Shown here piece by piece: positions 33,207-41,924 of a DNA stretch of 64,000 bases (the stretch's first letter is position 1; every line of letters starts with the position of its first letter). Source of the stretch: Chloroflexota bacterium (GTDB lineage: Bacteria; Chloroflexota; Chloroflexia; Thermomicrobiales; UBA6265); assembly GCA_023389575.1 (NCBI GenBank), contig JAEWEG010000058.1, positions 1 to 64,000 on the forward strand, given 5' to 3'. Both the position numbers and the translations under genes were made by a program. Below the pieces are notes generated by a model. The model did no database searches, was not told the DNA's origin, and worked only from the letters and a program-made list of their open reading frames with translations.

Positions 33207-34328
33207 ATGACGGATCACAGTCACTCGAATCAACCAGAATCGGCATCGCCGCAAACGGGGCAATCCGCAGCCACGCCTTCGGCGGAGGCGTTCGCGTTGG
33301 GAGCCGACGAAGAGATCGTGTCGGTCGTCGCGCGGAACCTGGCGAACCCACGCGGATTCACCTGGGGACCAGACGGCACCCTCTACGTGGCACTGGCGGG
33401 AGACGGTCTGACCGCGCCCGCCGGGGACGCGCTCCAGGCCACGAATCGACCCGAGGCTCCGCCCAGCGTCGTTCGCATCGAGGATGGTGAGGCCATACCA
33501 GTCGTCGTAGGGCTGCCATCGACCCAGGATCCCTATGGTGATGTGATGGGCCCGGTGGACGTCGGCTTTCTGGGTGACCAACTTTACGTCCTTCAGGACG
33601 CAGCTGGAGACGTTCCGGACGTCGGACTCCTGTACCCGAACGGTCTGTACACGGTCGACCGAGGAGAAACACCTCGCCTCGTCAGTAGCTCGACCGCGTA
33701 CGTTGGGCTCAATCCCGCCGAGAACATCTACCATGTCGTCCCCCTCGGTGAACCATTCGCGATGGTGGCCGACCAGGATGGGACCGGCTTCTGGGTGGTC
33801 GACGCCAACCAGGGCCTGGTGCTCCACATCTCGCCATCCGGGACCGTGCGCGAGGTCGCCGACGTGTCGCTCAACCACCCGGTTCCAACCGCGATCACCC
33901 TGGCCCCCGACGGAGGTGTCTATGTCGGGTTCCTCGGTTCTGGCGCGCACCTGGATGGCACCTCCAAGGTCATCAAGGTCACTCCCGATGGCGAGGTGTC
34001 CGACTTCTGGACCGGCCTCACCATGGTGACGGGGTTGTTCGTCGGCCCAGACGGAACCCTTCACGCGTTGGAGATGTCCACCGGGAACACGGAGGATCCA
34101 CCGAATATCTACCCGAACACGGGCCGGATCGTCCGCCAGACCGGGAGCGCGAACCTCGACGTGTTGGTAACGGGTTTGAACTATCCCATCTCCATGGCCC
34201 TGGGCGCCGACGGTGGGATCTATATCTCCGGGCCCGCCATAGCAACCGATGGGAAAGCTGGCGGAATCATTCGGATCAATCCGGTGGCGGGCGAGCCGAT
34301 CGCCGTGCCGGCTGATTTCCTCGATTGA
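33207..34328 (+). CDS. ScyD/ScyE-like beta-propeller without signal peptide
   Basis: A 373-residue protein with the same propeller pattern as its neighbours (NLANPRGFTWGPDGTLYVAL, GLYTVDRGE, GTSKVIKVTPDG, NTGRIVRQTGSA) but no cupredoxin tail. The N-terminus MTDHSHSNQPESASPQTGQ is polar with no hydrophobic core, so export by Sec or Tat is not evident. ATG 33207 has AGGAG 7 bases upstream. It lies 29 bases after the propeller-cupredoxin gene and 11 before the oxidase, clearly one operon. It may work in the cytoplasm or be exported with a partner. Confidence 0.82.
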   Translation: MTDHSHSNQPESASPQTGQSAATPSAEAFALGADEEIVSVVARNLANPRGFTWGPDGTLYVALAGDGLTAPAGDALQATNRPEAPPSVVRIEDGEAIPVVVGLPSTQDPYGDVMGPVDVGFLGDQLYVLQDAAGDVPDVGLLYPNGLYTVDRGETPRLVSSSTAYVGLNPAENIYHVVPLGEPFAMVADQDGTGFWVVDANQGLVLHISPSGTVREVADVSLNHPVPTAITLAPDGGVYVGFLGSGAHLDGTSKVIKVTPDGEVSDFWTGLTMVTGLFVGPDGTLHALEMSTGNTEDPPNIYPNTGRIVRQTGSANLDVLVTGLNYPISMALGADGGIYISGPAIATDGKAGGIIRINPVAGEPIAVPADFLD

Positions 34329-34339
34329 GGGAACGACCA

Positions 34340-35749
34340 ATGACGACCTTGCGTGACCGGATCACTCTCACCCGACGACACGTCATCGGCGGAACCGCGA
34401 CGGTAGGCGCCGCCGTGGTGGCGGGAACCTCGTCGTGGACCGGCGGCGGTTCCGGCTCGCCGATCGCGCTGGCTCAGGACGCCACGCCCGCGGCGATCGA
34501 AGACGGCTTCGTCGAACCTGCGGAGTACGCCAGCGAGGACGGACACCTTTCCGTAACCCTGCAGGCCGGGACAGACGAAACCACGACGGTCGTGAGGATG
34601 GGCTACAACGGCTCGACCCCCGGCCCCACGCTTCGCATCCGACCAGGGGACACGGTCCGGCTGGCGCTGGTCAACGCGCTTCCCGAAATGACGAACATCC
34701 ACGTCCACGGGTTGCATGTGTCACCCAGCGGGAACAGCGACAACATCTTCCTGCACATCGAGCCCGGGCAAACCTTCATCTATGAATACACCATCCCCGA
34801 GGACCATCCCCCGGGCCTCTACTGGTATCACCCCCATCCACACGGTCACAGCGCGATGCAGGTGCTGAACGGTCTCGCCGGCGCGATCGTCATCGAGGGT
34901 GGTCTGGACGATCTGCCCGAACTTGCCGGTGTCCGCGAGCGATTGATGTTCCTTCAAGGGCCGCTCGCGGGCTCGGACCGATCGAGCCTGCACCTCGTGA
35001 ATGGGCAGGAACGACCGACCGTCACCATCCGGCCAGGCGAAACCCAGCGGTGGCGCATCGCCAACATGAGCGCCAACCAGTTCTACAATCTGCAGCTCGT
35101 TGGACATCAGTTCCACTGGATCGCCTCGGACGGCAATCCGCTTTCCGAAGTGGAAACAATGGACCTCATGTTGCTTGGTCCCGGCGAGCGGGCCGAGGTG
35201 CTCGTGCAGGGTGGACCCGCGGGGATTTACGAACTGCGCTCGCTGGCGTGGGCGCCGGACATTCCGAGCCAGACGCAGGAGCAGGTGACGCTCGTCACCG
35301 TTGTGAGCGGTGGCGATCCGGTAGAGCCGATGGAGCTCCCGACGACGCTCCTTCCCATCAGGGATCTGAGTGACGCCGAACTCAATGGGCGGCGTGAGAT
35401 CACGTTCAAGGAGTCATCGACCGGCCCGGCGTTCAATATCGATGGCAAGGCGTTTGTGATGGATCGGGTTGACCAGGTCGTCAAGCTTGATACGATCGAG
35501 GAGTGGACGCTCCGAAACGAGAGTCCGGAATGGCACCCCTTCCACATCCATGTGAACGATTACCAGGTGCTGTCGGTCAACGGCAGCCCGGTGCGCCCAC
35601 GGTGGGAGGACACGACCCTGATCCCGCCGCATGGCGAGTTCGTGATGCGAACGCACTTCAAGGACTTCCCGGGCAGGTTCGTCTACCACTGCCACATCCT
35701 CTCGCATGAGGACGCCGGCATGATGGCCACCATCGAGGTGGTGGAGTAG
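34340..35749 (+). CDS. Exported multicopper oxidase
   Basis: A 469-residue laccase-like oxidase. The N-terminus has a twin-arginine signal (TLTRRHVIGGTATVGA). All four copper motifs are present: NIHVHGLH near residues 118-125, WYHPHPHGHS near 160-169, HPFHIHVND near 398-406 and HCHILSHEDAGMM near 451-463, the last including the type-1 Cys, His and Met. Three cupredoxin domains fit the length. It should couple one-electron oxidation of phenols, metals or a protein donor to reduction of oxygen. ATG 34340 is preceded by GAGGG. Last gene of the operon with two propellers. Confidence 0.93.
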   Translation: MTTLRDRITLTRRHVIGGTATVGAAVVAGTSSWTGGGSGSPIALAQDATPAAIEDGFVEPAEYASEDGHLSVTLQAGTDETTTVVRMGYNGSTPGPTLRIRPGDTVRLALVNALPEMTNIHVHGLHVSPSGNSDNIFLHIEPGQTFIYEYTIPEDHPPGLYWYHPHPHGHSAMQVLNGLAGAIVIEGGLDDLPELAGVRERLMFLQGPLAGSDRSSLHLVNGQERPTVTIRPGETQRWRIANMSANQFYNLQLVGHQFHWIASDGNPLSEVETMDLMLLGPGERAEVLVQGGPAGIYELRSLAWAPDIPSQTQEQVTLVTVVSGGDPVEPMELPTTLLPIRDLSDAELNGRREITFKESSTGPAFNIDGKAFVMDRVDQVVKLDTIEEWTLRNESPEWHPFHIHVNDYQVLSVNGSPVRPRWEDTTLIPPHGEFVMRTHFKDFPGRFVYHCHILSHEDAGMMATIEVVE

Positions 35750-35896
35750 CGGTCGGATCAATCTCCGCGTCGGCACCGAGTGTCCAGGAGAACAGGAGGC
35801 CGGGATCGCGTGGTGCGGTCCCAGCGTAAAGGCTGCTCGCGGCGTCCACTTTGCCGGGTGATCGGACTCGTTTACCGCTGAAAGCGCGGAAACCGG

Positions 35897-36550
35897 CTAG
35901 GATGGCCCGGTTTCGAGCTTGCGCGAACGTGATCGATTCACCATCTCGCCAATGAGCCATGTGCCGGCCGCCATCGCCAGCACCAACCCGAAGGCGATGA
36001 GGCCGCTTTCCATGCTGGTGGCCAGAGCTCCGGTGAACGCGTACAGGAGGGCGGCTGGCAGGGAACCGATGATCGCACCAATCAGGACCACCCACCAGCG
36101 CATCGCCGATATGCCCGCCATGATCGCGGTGGTCTCGGCGAGGAGCGGCACTGGACGGGTAACGATGATCGCCAGCAATCCCCAGCGGTGCACGAGGGTG
36201 TTCGCTTCGCGGCGATCGTCTTCGGAGACGTCCCGGACCAGGAACTGGCCGCCGCGCCGCCCGAGCATGTAGCCGACCATCGTCGCGCCGGTGCTTCCCA
36301 GCAGGGACAAGCCCGTACCAACCGTCAGCCCAAACAGGGCGCCATGGGCGATCATCACGAGGCTCGACGGCACGGGCAGGACAACGTCGACCAGAAGCAG
36401 TCCAACCCCAACGAGGGCGGCGGCGACTCCACCCCGATCCAGCCACGGCGTTGGGTCGGTCAACGGCCCCAGGTCCAGTGACTCCGCGATCAGGAAGAGC
36501 GCGAGCAGGACGCCGAGAATGACCACGAAGACAATGGCGAACCGTCTCAT
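35897..36550 (-). CDS. VTT (DedA/TVP38-like) membrane protein
   Basis: A 217-residue integral membrane protein of the VTT family. After an N-terminal membrane segment (FAIVFVVILGVLLALFLIA) come VVLPVPSSLVMIAHGALFG, GSTGATMVGYMLGRRGGQF, the RPVPLLAETTAIMAGIS re-entrant motif with a conserved Arg-Pro and Glu, and a C-terminal segment. Family members move lipid carriers across membranes or maintain envelope charge. ATG 36550 starts the conserved part; the longer in-frame upstream reading has no ribosome site. Convergent with the oxidase operon. Confidence 0.85.
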   Translation of the reverse strand: MRRFAIVFVVILGVLLALFLIAESLDLGPLTDPTPWLDRGGVAAALVGVGLLLVDVVLPVPSSLVMIAHGALFGLTVGTGLSLLGSTGATMVGYMLGRRGGQFLVRDVSEDDRREANTLVHRWGLLAIIVTRPVPLLAETTAIMAGISAMRWWVVLIGAIIGSLPAALLYAFTGALATSMESGLIAFGLVLAMAAGTWLIGEMVNRSRSRKLETGPS

Positions 36551-36842
36551 GTTGGATACATTCCTGGTGACGGCGATCCAGATACCATGGTGTTCAAGGG
36601 CATTCTCTCCGAGGTGAAATGAACGTCGCCGGTCGCGCGCTCCGTCACCGGGTTGGACATGTGAGGCTCGGCCGCCGAGTGAACCGTTTCGGCTAGGGCC
36701 TCCGGTGTAGCTTAGGGCCAAACCCGTTGATGGGGAGCACGGACACGAGCGCTTTTTGATCCAATCCGGGGCAGAAGGGGAACGAGCGCGAGCTGTGCAC
36801 CTAGACTATGGGGACGATCGAAGGGGTGAAGAGAGCCCTCGC

Positions 36843-37418
36843 ATGAGGTTACGCGGATTGGACTTGACGGAATCTCTCCATGACCTGGCAATCCAGAATG
36901 TTTACGGTATTTCGTTCCTGGTGGCCTATGGCCTGACCTGGATCGCGACCGGTCTCCTGTGGACGCGGCTGGGGTCGAGGAGCGCCGCGTTCTGCACGCT
37001 GTTCCAGGGGATGATTGCGTTGCCGATCGCGCTGGGGATGTCGTTCGCGATAGGGGCGTTCGGTCAGGAGCGGCCGGTGGATGCCTCCATCACGGAGTTA
37101 TCGGTCTACATCGCCATGTCGCAGCTGCTTGGGTTGCCCGCGCTGATCTTCCTGATCGTTCGCGAAATGTACTCTTTGACGCCCTATGTGTTCGCCGTCA
37201 TATGCTCGATGCATTTCATGCTGTACACATGGCTGTATCAGACGCCCGTGTATGTCGTGATGGCGGTCGCGATCTCGGTTGGGACAACGGTCGTCATGCT
37301 GGCTGGTCGAGAGGCGAGCAAGGAACAACTCGCCTCACGTGTGAGCGTTTTCACTGGGGCGACCATGCTTGTGACTTCGCTGATCCTCCTTGCCGTGTAT
37401 TTCGCCGAGCGCGGGTGA
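36843..37418 (+). CDS. DUF7010-like membrane protein
   Basis: A 191-residue protein with about five to six membrane segments. GISFLVAYGLTWIATGLLW, LFQGMIALPIALGM, MSQLLGLPALIFLIV, MHFMLYTWLYQTPVYVVMA and the final LVTSLILLAVYF fit the DUF7010 family, whose members share the His...Tyr-x-Trp-Leu-Tyr pattern. No activity is known. ATG 36843 is preceded by GGTGAAGAGAG. Confidence 0.65.
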   Translation: MRLRGLDLTESLHDLAIQNVYGISFLVAYGLTWIATGLLWTRLGSRSAAFCTLFQGMIALPIALGMSFAIGAFGQERPVDASITELSVYIAMSQLLGLPALIFLIVREMYSLTPYVFAVICSMHFMLYTWLYQTPVYVVMAVAISVGTTVVMLAGREASKEQLASRVSVFTGATMLVTSLILLAVYFAERG

Positions 37419-37544
37419 TGCATGTGCCACTCAGCCGAATGCGATCAGGCGGTGTCCTGCATGGGTTCCGTTCCGGAAGCGTGAAATCTGGAACAATACT
37501 GGCGGACTATGGTTCGCGAGTTGTGTGAACGGTTTGAGGACCCA

Positions 37545-38084
37545 ATGACATCGATGGATTCAAGACGACTCGAACGAACCGGGACGGTGGTGCTGCTGGC
37601 GGCCACGATTCTGGTGGCGATCTCCATTCTGCTGGACGGCACGCCGGCGAGGCTCTTCAACGGGCTGGCTGGCGTCACCTGGTTCTCGGCGACGGCTCTG
37701 CTTGCGATAGCCGGCTGGAGGGCCTCGCGACGGCAATCGCTCTGGCTGGCACTGATCGCTCTCACCGCGGTTGTCGCGTTCGTGGTGAAGCCGACGGACA
37801 TGCTGCTGGCGGTCGTCGGATTTGCGCCGGCCGGGTTCGTGATCGGCATGCTCGCCAGGGATGGGCGGGTTCTATGGGGAACGCTGGTGGCGGGACTGTA
37901 CCTGCCATTCCACATCGGAACGGCCGTGCTCAAGGCGGTGGGGCGGAGCCTGACCGGTGGCGAGGCATCCATTCGTTCCGAGCCGCCGCCCACCGCGGCC
38001 GTCGTGCCACTGGTGATGTTGCTGGCGGCAATGGCCGGAGCGGCGCTGGCGAGCTACATCATCTCGCGGAACAACGCCGGCTAG
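37545..38084 (+). CDS. Small membrane protein of unknown function
   Basis: A 179-residue protein with five predicted membrane segments, beginning MTSMDSRRLERTGTVVLL. A cytoplasmic-looking stretch near residues 126-145 (AVGRSLTGGEASIRSEPPP) precedes the last segment. No family recognised. ATG 37545 is preceded by TTGAGGACCCA. It follows the DUF7010-like gene after 126 bases on the same strand and ends at a shared bidirectional terminator. Confidence 0.65.
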   Translation: MTSMDSRRLERTGTVVLLAATILVAISILLDGTPARLFNGLAGVTWFSATALLAIAGWRASRRQSLWLALIALTAVVAFVVKPTDMLLAVVGFAPAGFVIGMLARDGRVLWGTLVAGLYLPFHIGTAVLKAVGRSLTGGEASIRSEPPPTAAVVPLVMLLAAMAGAALASYIISRNNAG

Positions 38085-38139
38085 CCGACCTCGACGGGTG
38101 ACCTGGCCGAATCTCGAAGATAGGGAAGATGGCACGAAA

Positions 38140-38167
38140 AAACGGCGGATCGTTCGATCCGCCGTTT
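38140..38167 (-). terminator. Bidirectional terminator, main role for the tRNA/RNase P cluster
   Basis: Perfect 12-bp stem AAACGGCGGATC / GATCCGCCGTTT with a GTTC loop. On the minus strand the stem runs into TTTTTTCGTG; on the plus strand into TTTCTCATTTCG. Confidence 0.85.
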
Positions 38168-38179
38168 CTCATTTCGTCG

Positions 38180-38256
38180 TGGGGTGCCTTACGGGGCTCG
38201 AACCCGTCACCTCCGGTTCCACAGACCAGCGCTCTGCCGAATGAGCTAAAGGCACC
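38180..38256 (-). tRNA. tRNA-His (anticodon GTG)
   Basis: Acceptor GTGCCTT/AAGGCAC with the extra G at -1 pairing C73, the hallmark of tRNA-His. Anticodon loop CTGTGGA (GTG), T-loop TTCGAGC, encoded CCA; 77 nt including G-1. Confidence 0.95.
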
Positions 38257-38271
38257 ATATGCGATCACATG

Positions 38272-38612
38272 CAGGAAAAGGAGTAAGCCGAGTTCTGTTC
38301 GTGATGGCCATCTCTCTCAACCGATGCGGTTGGCCACGTCGTCGCCTTCGTGGCGGCTCTCGACTTCCGGCCTTGGCGAGCAACCTGCTAGCGGCCGAAT
38401 CGGAGATTGCTGCGGGGAGGATTGCCCTTTTCAGCCCACGTGGCCTGAGCCAGCGGGAATGGTTTCTGTTGCTCTCACGCCTTGCGGCGTGCCTGTGCGG
38501 ACTGTCAACGCGCGAACGCGTTTCCCCGGCTTTCACCGGGCACCCTTGCTCTTCGCAGCTCGGACTTTCCTCTAATCCACTAGGGATCAGCGGCCATCCT
38601 CTTCTCGCCGCA
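38272..38612 (-). ncRNA. rnpB: RNase P RNA (bacterial type A)
   Basis: The catalytic RNA that matures tRNA 5' ends. On the minus strand the 5' conserved block GAGGAAAGTCCGAGCT begins at about 38575 and the 3' block ACAGAACTCGGCTTACTCC ends near 38280. Between them are GGTGAAAGCC and the GCGCGTTGACAGTCCGCACAG core. The ends pair as P1. Length about 340 nt fits type A. It sits between tRNA-Leu and tRNA-His in one transcript-like cluster, so its product also processes its neighbours. Confidence 0.93.
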
Positions 38613-38673
38613 TGTGAGTATTCGCATTTGAAACGTGCGAGGACCAGTATCCATTCTCAGGAATCCAGCCCGG

Positions 38674-38757
38674 TGCCGAGGGGGAGATTCGAACTCCCAC
38701 GGGGTTACCCCCACTACGCCCTGAACGTAGCGCGTCTGCCTGTTCCGCCACATCGGC
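38674..38757 (-). tRNA. tRNA-Leu (anticodon CAG)
   Basis: Class II tRNA of 84 nt: acceptor GCCGATG against CCTCGGC with one mismatch, anticodon stem CTACG/CGTAG with loop TTCAGGG (CAG), long variable arm GTGGGGGTAACCCCGT, T-arm GGGAG-TTCGAAT-CTCCC, discriminator A. CCA is not encoded. Confidence 0.93.
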
Positions 38758-38783
38758 CTATTCTTGTGTGCCTGCCCGCGCGG

Positions 38784-38856
38784 AGCCGACCTGCGGACTC
38801 GAACCGCAGACCTGCTGTTTACGAAACAGCTGCTCTACCAACTGAGCTAGGCCGGC
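38784..38856 (-). tRNA. tRNA-Thr (anticodon CGT)
   Basis: Acceptor GCCGGCC/GGTCGGC, anticodon stem GCTGT/ACAGC with loop TTCGTAA (CGT), T-loop TTCGAGT, discriminator T. CCA is not encoded (CCG follows). First RNA of the cluster. Confidence 0.94.
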
Positions 38857-38879
38857 ACACGCTCTCGCAGAGCGAACGA

Positions 38880-38909
38880 AGTATATCAGGTGCCCACGCC
38901 GAGGCGCAA
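38880..38909 (-). promoter_or_regulatory. Promoter of the tRNA-Thr / tRNA-Leu / rnpB / tRNA-His cluster
   Basis: TTGCGC, 18-base spacer, TATACT on the minus strand, 23 bases upstream of tRNA-Thr. Confidence 0.7.
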
Positions 38910-39017
38910 CGCGTTTGGGGCCGGGAAAATCTGGTATCGTTTCGGCGCTAGAGCGCTCGGCGACCGCCCCCGGTCGCTCCATGCCAGGGATGAGACATTC
39001 ATGAACTCGGGGACTCC

Positions 39018-39695
39018 ATGAGCACGTCGCGGCGATCATCCAAACGGCGCCCGCCTCGCGATCAGGGGCCGCTGTCGCACCTCTCCCGCGGCCAGGCGAT
39101 TTTCGGCATCGTCACGATGCTGGTGATCTGTTCCATGATCGGTGGCGTGTTCGTTGGCCTGACCTTCACCGATATCTTCGGAGACCTCTTCTCGGACAAT
39201 GGAAACGAGGAGAACTTTCCGGACCCCAACAGCGACATCGTCGCCGCCCAGGAAACCGTGGTCGCCAACAACCCAGACGATCTGGAAGACGTGCTGCTGC
39301 TGGCGTCGCTGCTGGCCAACACCGGTCGGCTGGGGGATGCGATTCCTCACTATGAGCACGCGCTGGAACTGGCGCCAGACGACGTGGACGCCCGGTTGAG
39401 CTTCGCCCGCGCGCTTGCCGATGGTGACATGCGGGCCGATGCCGAGCTTCAGTTCAACAAGGTCCTGGAAATCGACCCAGACAACCAGCAGGCGCACTAT
39501 TACCTCGCGGAGTTGTACATGGCCTGGGAACCGGTGCGAACCGAGGAGGCCATTCCGCACTACCAGCGAACGGTCGAAATCGACCCGACGACGCTGATCG
39601 GCGAGCGGTCCCAAACCCAGCTGGACACGCTGGGAGCCACCATGCCCAGCACCAGCCCGGCCGCGAGCCCCATCGCGTCGACTCCCGCCACGTGA
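39018..39695 (+). CDS. Membrane-anchored TPR-repeat protein
   Basis: A 225-residue protein. A basic N-terminus (MSTSRRSSKRRPPRDQ) precedes one membrane segment (QAIFGIVTMLVICSMIGGVFVGL, residues about 25-48), so the rest is outside. Residues about 75-200 hold three TPR-like units (DAIPHYEHALELAPDDVDAR, AELQFNKVLEIDPDNQQAHY, EAIPHYQRTVEIDPTT). The tail is Ser/Pro/Ala-rich. A scaffold role at the envelope is inferred. GGGGACTCC precedes the ATG. Upstream of ruvB but separated by a LexA-type box. Confidence 0.82.
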   Translation: MSTSRRSSKRRPPRDQGPLSHLSRGQAIFGIVTMLVICSMIGGVFVGLTFTDIFGDLFSDNGNEENFPDPNSDIVAAQETVVANNPDDLEDVLLLASLLANTGRLGDAIPHYEHALELAPDDVDARLSFARALADGDMRADAELQFNKVLEIDPDNQQAHYYLAELYMAWEPVRTEEAIPHYQRTVEIDPTTLIGERSQTQLDTLGATMPSTSPAASPIASTPAT

Positions 39696-39736
39696 GATAG
39701 ACCAAGATTACCGGTCGACCGGGCCAAATGGACTGC

Positions 39737-39748
39737 GAACAAACGTTC
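39737..39748. promoter_or_regulatory. LexA-type SOS box upstream of ruvB
   Basis: GAAC-AAAC-GTTC within GCGAAC-N4-GTTCTG, ending 21 bases before the ruvB ATG and just upstream of a -10 TATACT at 39758-39763. ruvB is a classic SOS gene, which anchors the motif assignment. Confidence 0.85.
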
Positions 39749-39769
39749 TGACTGCGATATACTGGGACC

Positions 39770-40861
39770 ATGTACGACGGACAACGGCCGCCCGGCCAAG
39801 CGGGCACCCGCCCGGACAATCCGGAAACCAGCAGACTGATGACGCCGGCGCAGCGTGAGGAGGATGTCGCCGAGAAATCGTTGCGTCCCCGGAGGCTGGA
39901 CGAATACATCGGCCAGGATCGGGTGAAGACGAATCTCAGCATCTTCATCCAGGCGGCGCTTGCGCGGGAAGAGGCGCTGGACCACATCCTCCTGTATGGC
40001 CCACCGGGGCTCGGAAAGACGACGCTGGCGAGCATCATCGCGGCGGAGCTTGGGGTGAACCTGCGGGTCACCTCGGGACCGGCGATCGAACGCCAGGGCG
40101 ACCTGGTCTCGATCCTCACGAACCTCAAACCCGGTGATGTGCTGTTCATCGACGAGATTCACCGCCTGAACCGGGTGGTCGAGGAAGTGCTCTACTCGGC
40201 GATGGAGGATTACGCGGTCGACATCATTATCGGCAAGGGGCCGGCTGCCCGGACCATGCGCATCAACCTGCCGCGGTTCACGCTGGTGGGCGCGACCACC
40301 CGCCTGGCGCTGCTGACAGGTCCACTGCGCGATCGATTCGGAGCGGTGCTGCGGCTCGATTTCTACGACCACGAGGCGATGGACCAGATCGTGAGGCGAT
40401 CGGCGTCCATCCTGGGCGTGGAACTCGAGGATTCCGGTGCGTGGATGCTGGCCGGACGGGCAAGAGGGACACCGCGTATCGCGAACCGGCTGCTGAGGCG
40501 CGTGCGCGACGTCGCCCAGGTGGCTGGTGCTTCTGTCGTGACGGACGAAATCGCCGACGAGGCGCTGGGGCTCCTGGAAGTCGACACGCTCGGACTGGAT
40601 GAGACCGACCGTCGGATCCTGGTCGCGCTCATCGAGAAGTTCGATGGCGGACCGGTCGGGATTGATACCCTCGCCGCGGCCACCAGCGAGGAGACCGACA
40701 CCATCATGGATGTGTACGAGCCCTACCTGATCCAGCTTGGGTTCCTGCAACGCACACCGCGAGGCCGATTGGCGACCCGGAGGGCGTATGAGCACCTTGG
40801 CCTGCGGTATCCAGCGGAGCGGGCCGGAGCCCAGGCATCGCTGTTCGAGGAAGAGGCGTGA
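39770..40861 (+). CDS. ruvB: Holliday junction branch migration ATPase RuvB
   Basis: A 363-residue AAA+ motor that, with RuvA, drives branch migration of Holliday junctions. After a ~25-residue extension comes LRPRRLDEYIGQDRVK, Walker A YGPPGLGKTT near 77-86, Walker B FIDEIHRLN near 125-133, sensor GATTRLALL and the arginine-finger loop GPLRDRFGAV near 183-192. The C-terminal winged helix ends in RGRLATRRAYEHL. The -10 TATACT lies 7 bases before the ATG, so the mRNA may be leaderless. ruvA and ruvC are not adjacent. It overlaps queA as GTGA. Confidence 0.98.
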   Translation: MYDGQRPPGQAGTRPDNPETSRLMTPAQREEDVAEKSLRPRRLDEYIGQDRVKTNLSIFIQAALAREEALDHILLYGPPGLGKTTLASIIAAELGVNLRVTSGPAIERQGDLVSILTNLKPGDVLFIDEIHRLNRVVEEVLYSAMEDYAVDIIIGKGPAARTMRINLPRFTLVGATTRLALLTGPLRDRFGAVLRLDFYDHEAMDQIVRRSASILGVELEDSGAWMLAGRARGTPRIANRLLRRVRDVAQVAGASVVTDEIADEALGLLEVDTLGLDETDRRILVALIEKFDGGPVGIDTLAAATSEETDTIMDVYEPYLIQLGFLQRTPRGRLATRRAYEHLGLRYPAERAGAQASLFEEEA

Positions 40862-41919
40862 CGGAATCCAATCGCGACAGGCTGGCGATGTCGGACTTCG
40901 ATTACGAGCTTCCCGAGGAATTGATCGCACAGGTTCCGCTCGCCGATCGAACCGCGAGCCGCCTGCTTGTCCTGAATCGCTCGAACAAGTCCATTTCCCA
41001 CGAGTCGTTTCGCTCGCTACACTCGCATCTCAACCCCGGCGACCTCCTGGTGGTCAATGACAGCCGCGTGCTTCCAGCCAGGGTGATTGGGCGGCGCTCG
41101 ACCGGCGGCGAGGTGGAGTTCCTGCTGCTGAGCGAGGTTTCTCCCCGTCAATGGCGCTGTCTCATGCGGCCGGCCCGGAAGTTGAAAATTGGGGAACGAA
41201 TCGAGGTCGAACGGCGCGAGGGTTCGACCGAGGCCTCGCTCATCACAGTGATTGAAAAGGAAGACGAGGGACAAGGCATCGTCGAATTGGCCCCAGATCT
41301 TGCGGAGAATCTGGGCTCGTTCGGGCGCGTGCCACTCCCACCATATATCCACGCCCACCTCGAGGACGATGAGCGATACCAAACGGTCTACTCACGTGTA
41401 CGGGGCTCCGCCGCGGCTCCGACGGCCGGCCTGCATTTCACACAGGAGGCTCTGGCCCAACTTCAGGCGGCGGGCGTGGGACTGGCGGCCGTCACGCTCC
41501 ATGTGGGGCTCGACACGTTCCGCCCGGTCACCGTGGACTACGCGGAAGACCACCGGATTCACAGCGAATGGTGCTCGGTGGACGAGGACGCCGCGCGGGC
41601 GATCGCGGACACCAGGGCCGCCGGCGGGAGAGTGATCGCGGTGGGGACCACGGCCGCTCGAACGCTGGAATCCTACGCTCGACAGCCAGAGGCGGAGGCA
41701 GGTGAACCATTCTCCGGGATGACCGATATCTACATCACGCCCGGCTACAAATGGCGTCTGGTGGACGCCATGGTCACCAACTTCCACTTGCCGAAATCGA
41801 CGTTACTGTTGATGCTGAGTTCGTTCGCCGGGAAGGACCTGCTGTTCGAAGCGTACCGCCAGGCAATCGAGCAACGCTACCGGTTCTTTTCGTTTGGTGA
41901 CGCGATGTTCGTGTATTGA
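40858..41919 (+). CDS. queA: S-adenosylmethionine:tRNA ribosyltransferase-isomerase
   Basis: A 353-residue QueA, which transfers a ribosyl group from AdoMet onto preQ1-modified tRNA to make epoxyqueuosine. FDYELPEELIAQVPLADR, GDLLVVNDSRVLPARVIGR, PTAGLHFT near 183, LHVGLDTFRPV and the C-terminal DAMVTNFHLPKSTLLLMLSSF are all diagnostic. The start GTG overlaps the ruvB stop (GTGA), so expression is coupled. ruvB-queA adjacency is common in bacteria. Confidence 0.97.
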   Translation: MTESNRDRLAMSDFDYELPEELIAQVPLADRTASRLLVLNRSNKSISHESFRSLHSHLNPGDLLVVNDSRVLPARVIGRRSTGGEVEFLLLSEVSPRQWRCLMRPARKLKIGERIEVERREGSTEASLITVIEKEDEGQGIVELAPDLAENLGSFGRVPLPPYIHAHLEDDERYQTVYSRVRGSAAAPTAGLHFTQEALAQLQAAGVGLAAVTLHVGLDTFRPVTVDYAEDHRIHSEWCSVDEDAARAIADTRAAGGRVIAVGTTAARTLESYARQPEAEAGEPFSGMTDIYITPGYKWRLVDAMVTNFHLPKSTLLLMLSSFAGKDLLFEAYRQAIEQRYRFFSFGDAMFVY

Positions 41920-41924
41920 CGTTG

